NCBI GenBank assembly: GCA_001799395.1
Contig: MGTJ01000167.1
Coordinates: 1 to 34,454 of the forward strand
Direction of reading: 5' to 3'
Source of the DNA: Desulfobacterales bacterium RIFOXYA12_FULL_46_15
Lineage (GTDB): Bacteria > Desulfobacterota > Desulfobacteria > Desulfobacterales > Desulfobacteraceae
DNA length: 34,454 nt
The notes under the pieces are model-generated. The model was not told where the DNA came from. It did not search any database and saw nothing but the letters and a program-made list of their open reading frames with translations. The stretch's first letter is position 1. Each line of letters begins with the position of its first letter. Position numbers and translations under genes: made by a program. Shown here one piece after another: positions 34,383 through 34,454 of the stretch.

Positions 34383-34454
34383 GTAATATTTTGAATTTTG
34401 GAGGATTGTTTATAGTTTGGTCAACAAAAAGCAAGTTCTTATTGTAGATATGAG

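Overview
The window reads as chromosome of an anaerobic, probably sulfate-reducing deltaproteobacterium of the Desulfobacterota (Desulfobacterales-like). This is inferred from gene content, not from a marker gene. The indicators are an acyl-CoA dehydrogenase of the DmdC type, a rubrerythrin/ferredoxin pair, HdrB/HdrC-like electron-transfer proteins beside a NifU/NifS pair, a compact methionine-synthase-like protein, a two-CW cysteine-rich regulator and very large hybrid histidine kinases. Coding density is high. I see no rRNA, tRNA, CRISPR array, transposase or phage gene.

Layout. (1) 1-1191: 3' end of an acyl-CoA dehydrogenase gene with a good intrinsic terminator, facing a U32-family (RlhA-like) gene on the minus strand. 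(2) 3259-4445: a promoter, a yybP-ykoY-type manganese riboswitch with a mutually exclusive terminator, a possible 12-codon leader ORF and a TerC/Alx-type membrane protein. (3) 4461-8329: a MetE-like methyltransferase, a convergent transglutaminase-like gene, a DVU0298-like protein, and a short oxygen-defence group (small conserved protein, rubrerythrin, ferredoxin). (4) 8477-12500: a sigma-54 activator with a cysteine-bearing PAS domain, convergent with clpB. (5) 12620-16409: a cysteine-centred group of XRE/two-CW regulator, cysE, cysK (overlapping cysE) and a tandem ABC ATPase. (6) 16410-19640, minus strand: nifU-nifS-hdrC-hdrB with every junction overlapping, behind a promoter whose spacer holds a dyad. 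(7) 19723-29899, minus strand: a signalling block of dipeptide-type binding protein, 1363-aa transmembrane hybrid kinase, CheR, 721-aa three-receiver hybrid kinase and branched-chain-amino-acid-type binding protein, with no permease, MCP or CheB. (8) 30125-34382: chromate resistance genes chrB, a stand-alone ChrB C-terminal-domain protein, an MFS transporter and chrA, followed by a 21-bp perfect inverted repeat.

How the parts may work together. CysE and CysK make cysteine, the sulfur source used by NifS to load the NifU scaffold. The HdrC/HdrB pair made from the same transcript consists of Fe-S proteins that could be clients of that scaffold. The riboswitch/TerC, rubrerythrin/ferredoxin, ClpB and chromate units are stress functions for metal, oxygen, protein damage and oxyanion respectively. 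The signalling block looks like a multi-step phosphorelay in which solute-binding proteins may act as periplasmic sensors rather than as transporter parts. The items I consider most worth following are the binding-protein/CheR/hybrid-kinase block, the nifUS-hdrCB operon with its promoter dyad, the asymmetric ABC ATPase, and the riboswitch plus leader ORF upstream of terC.
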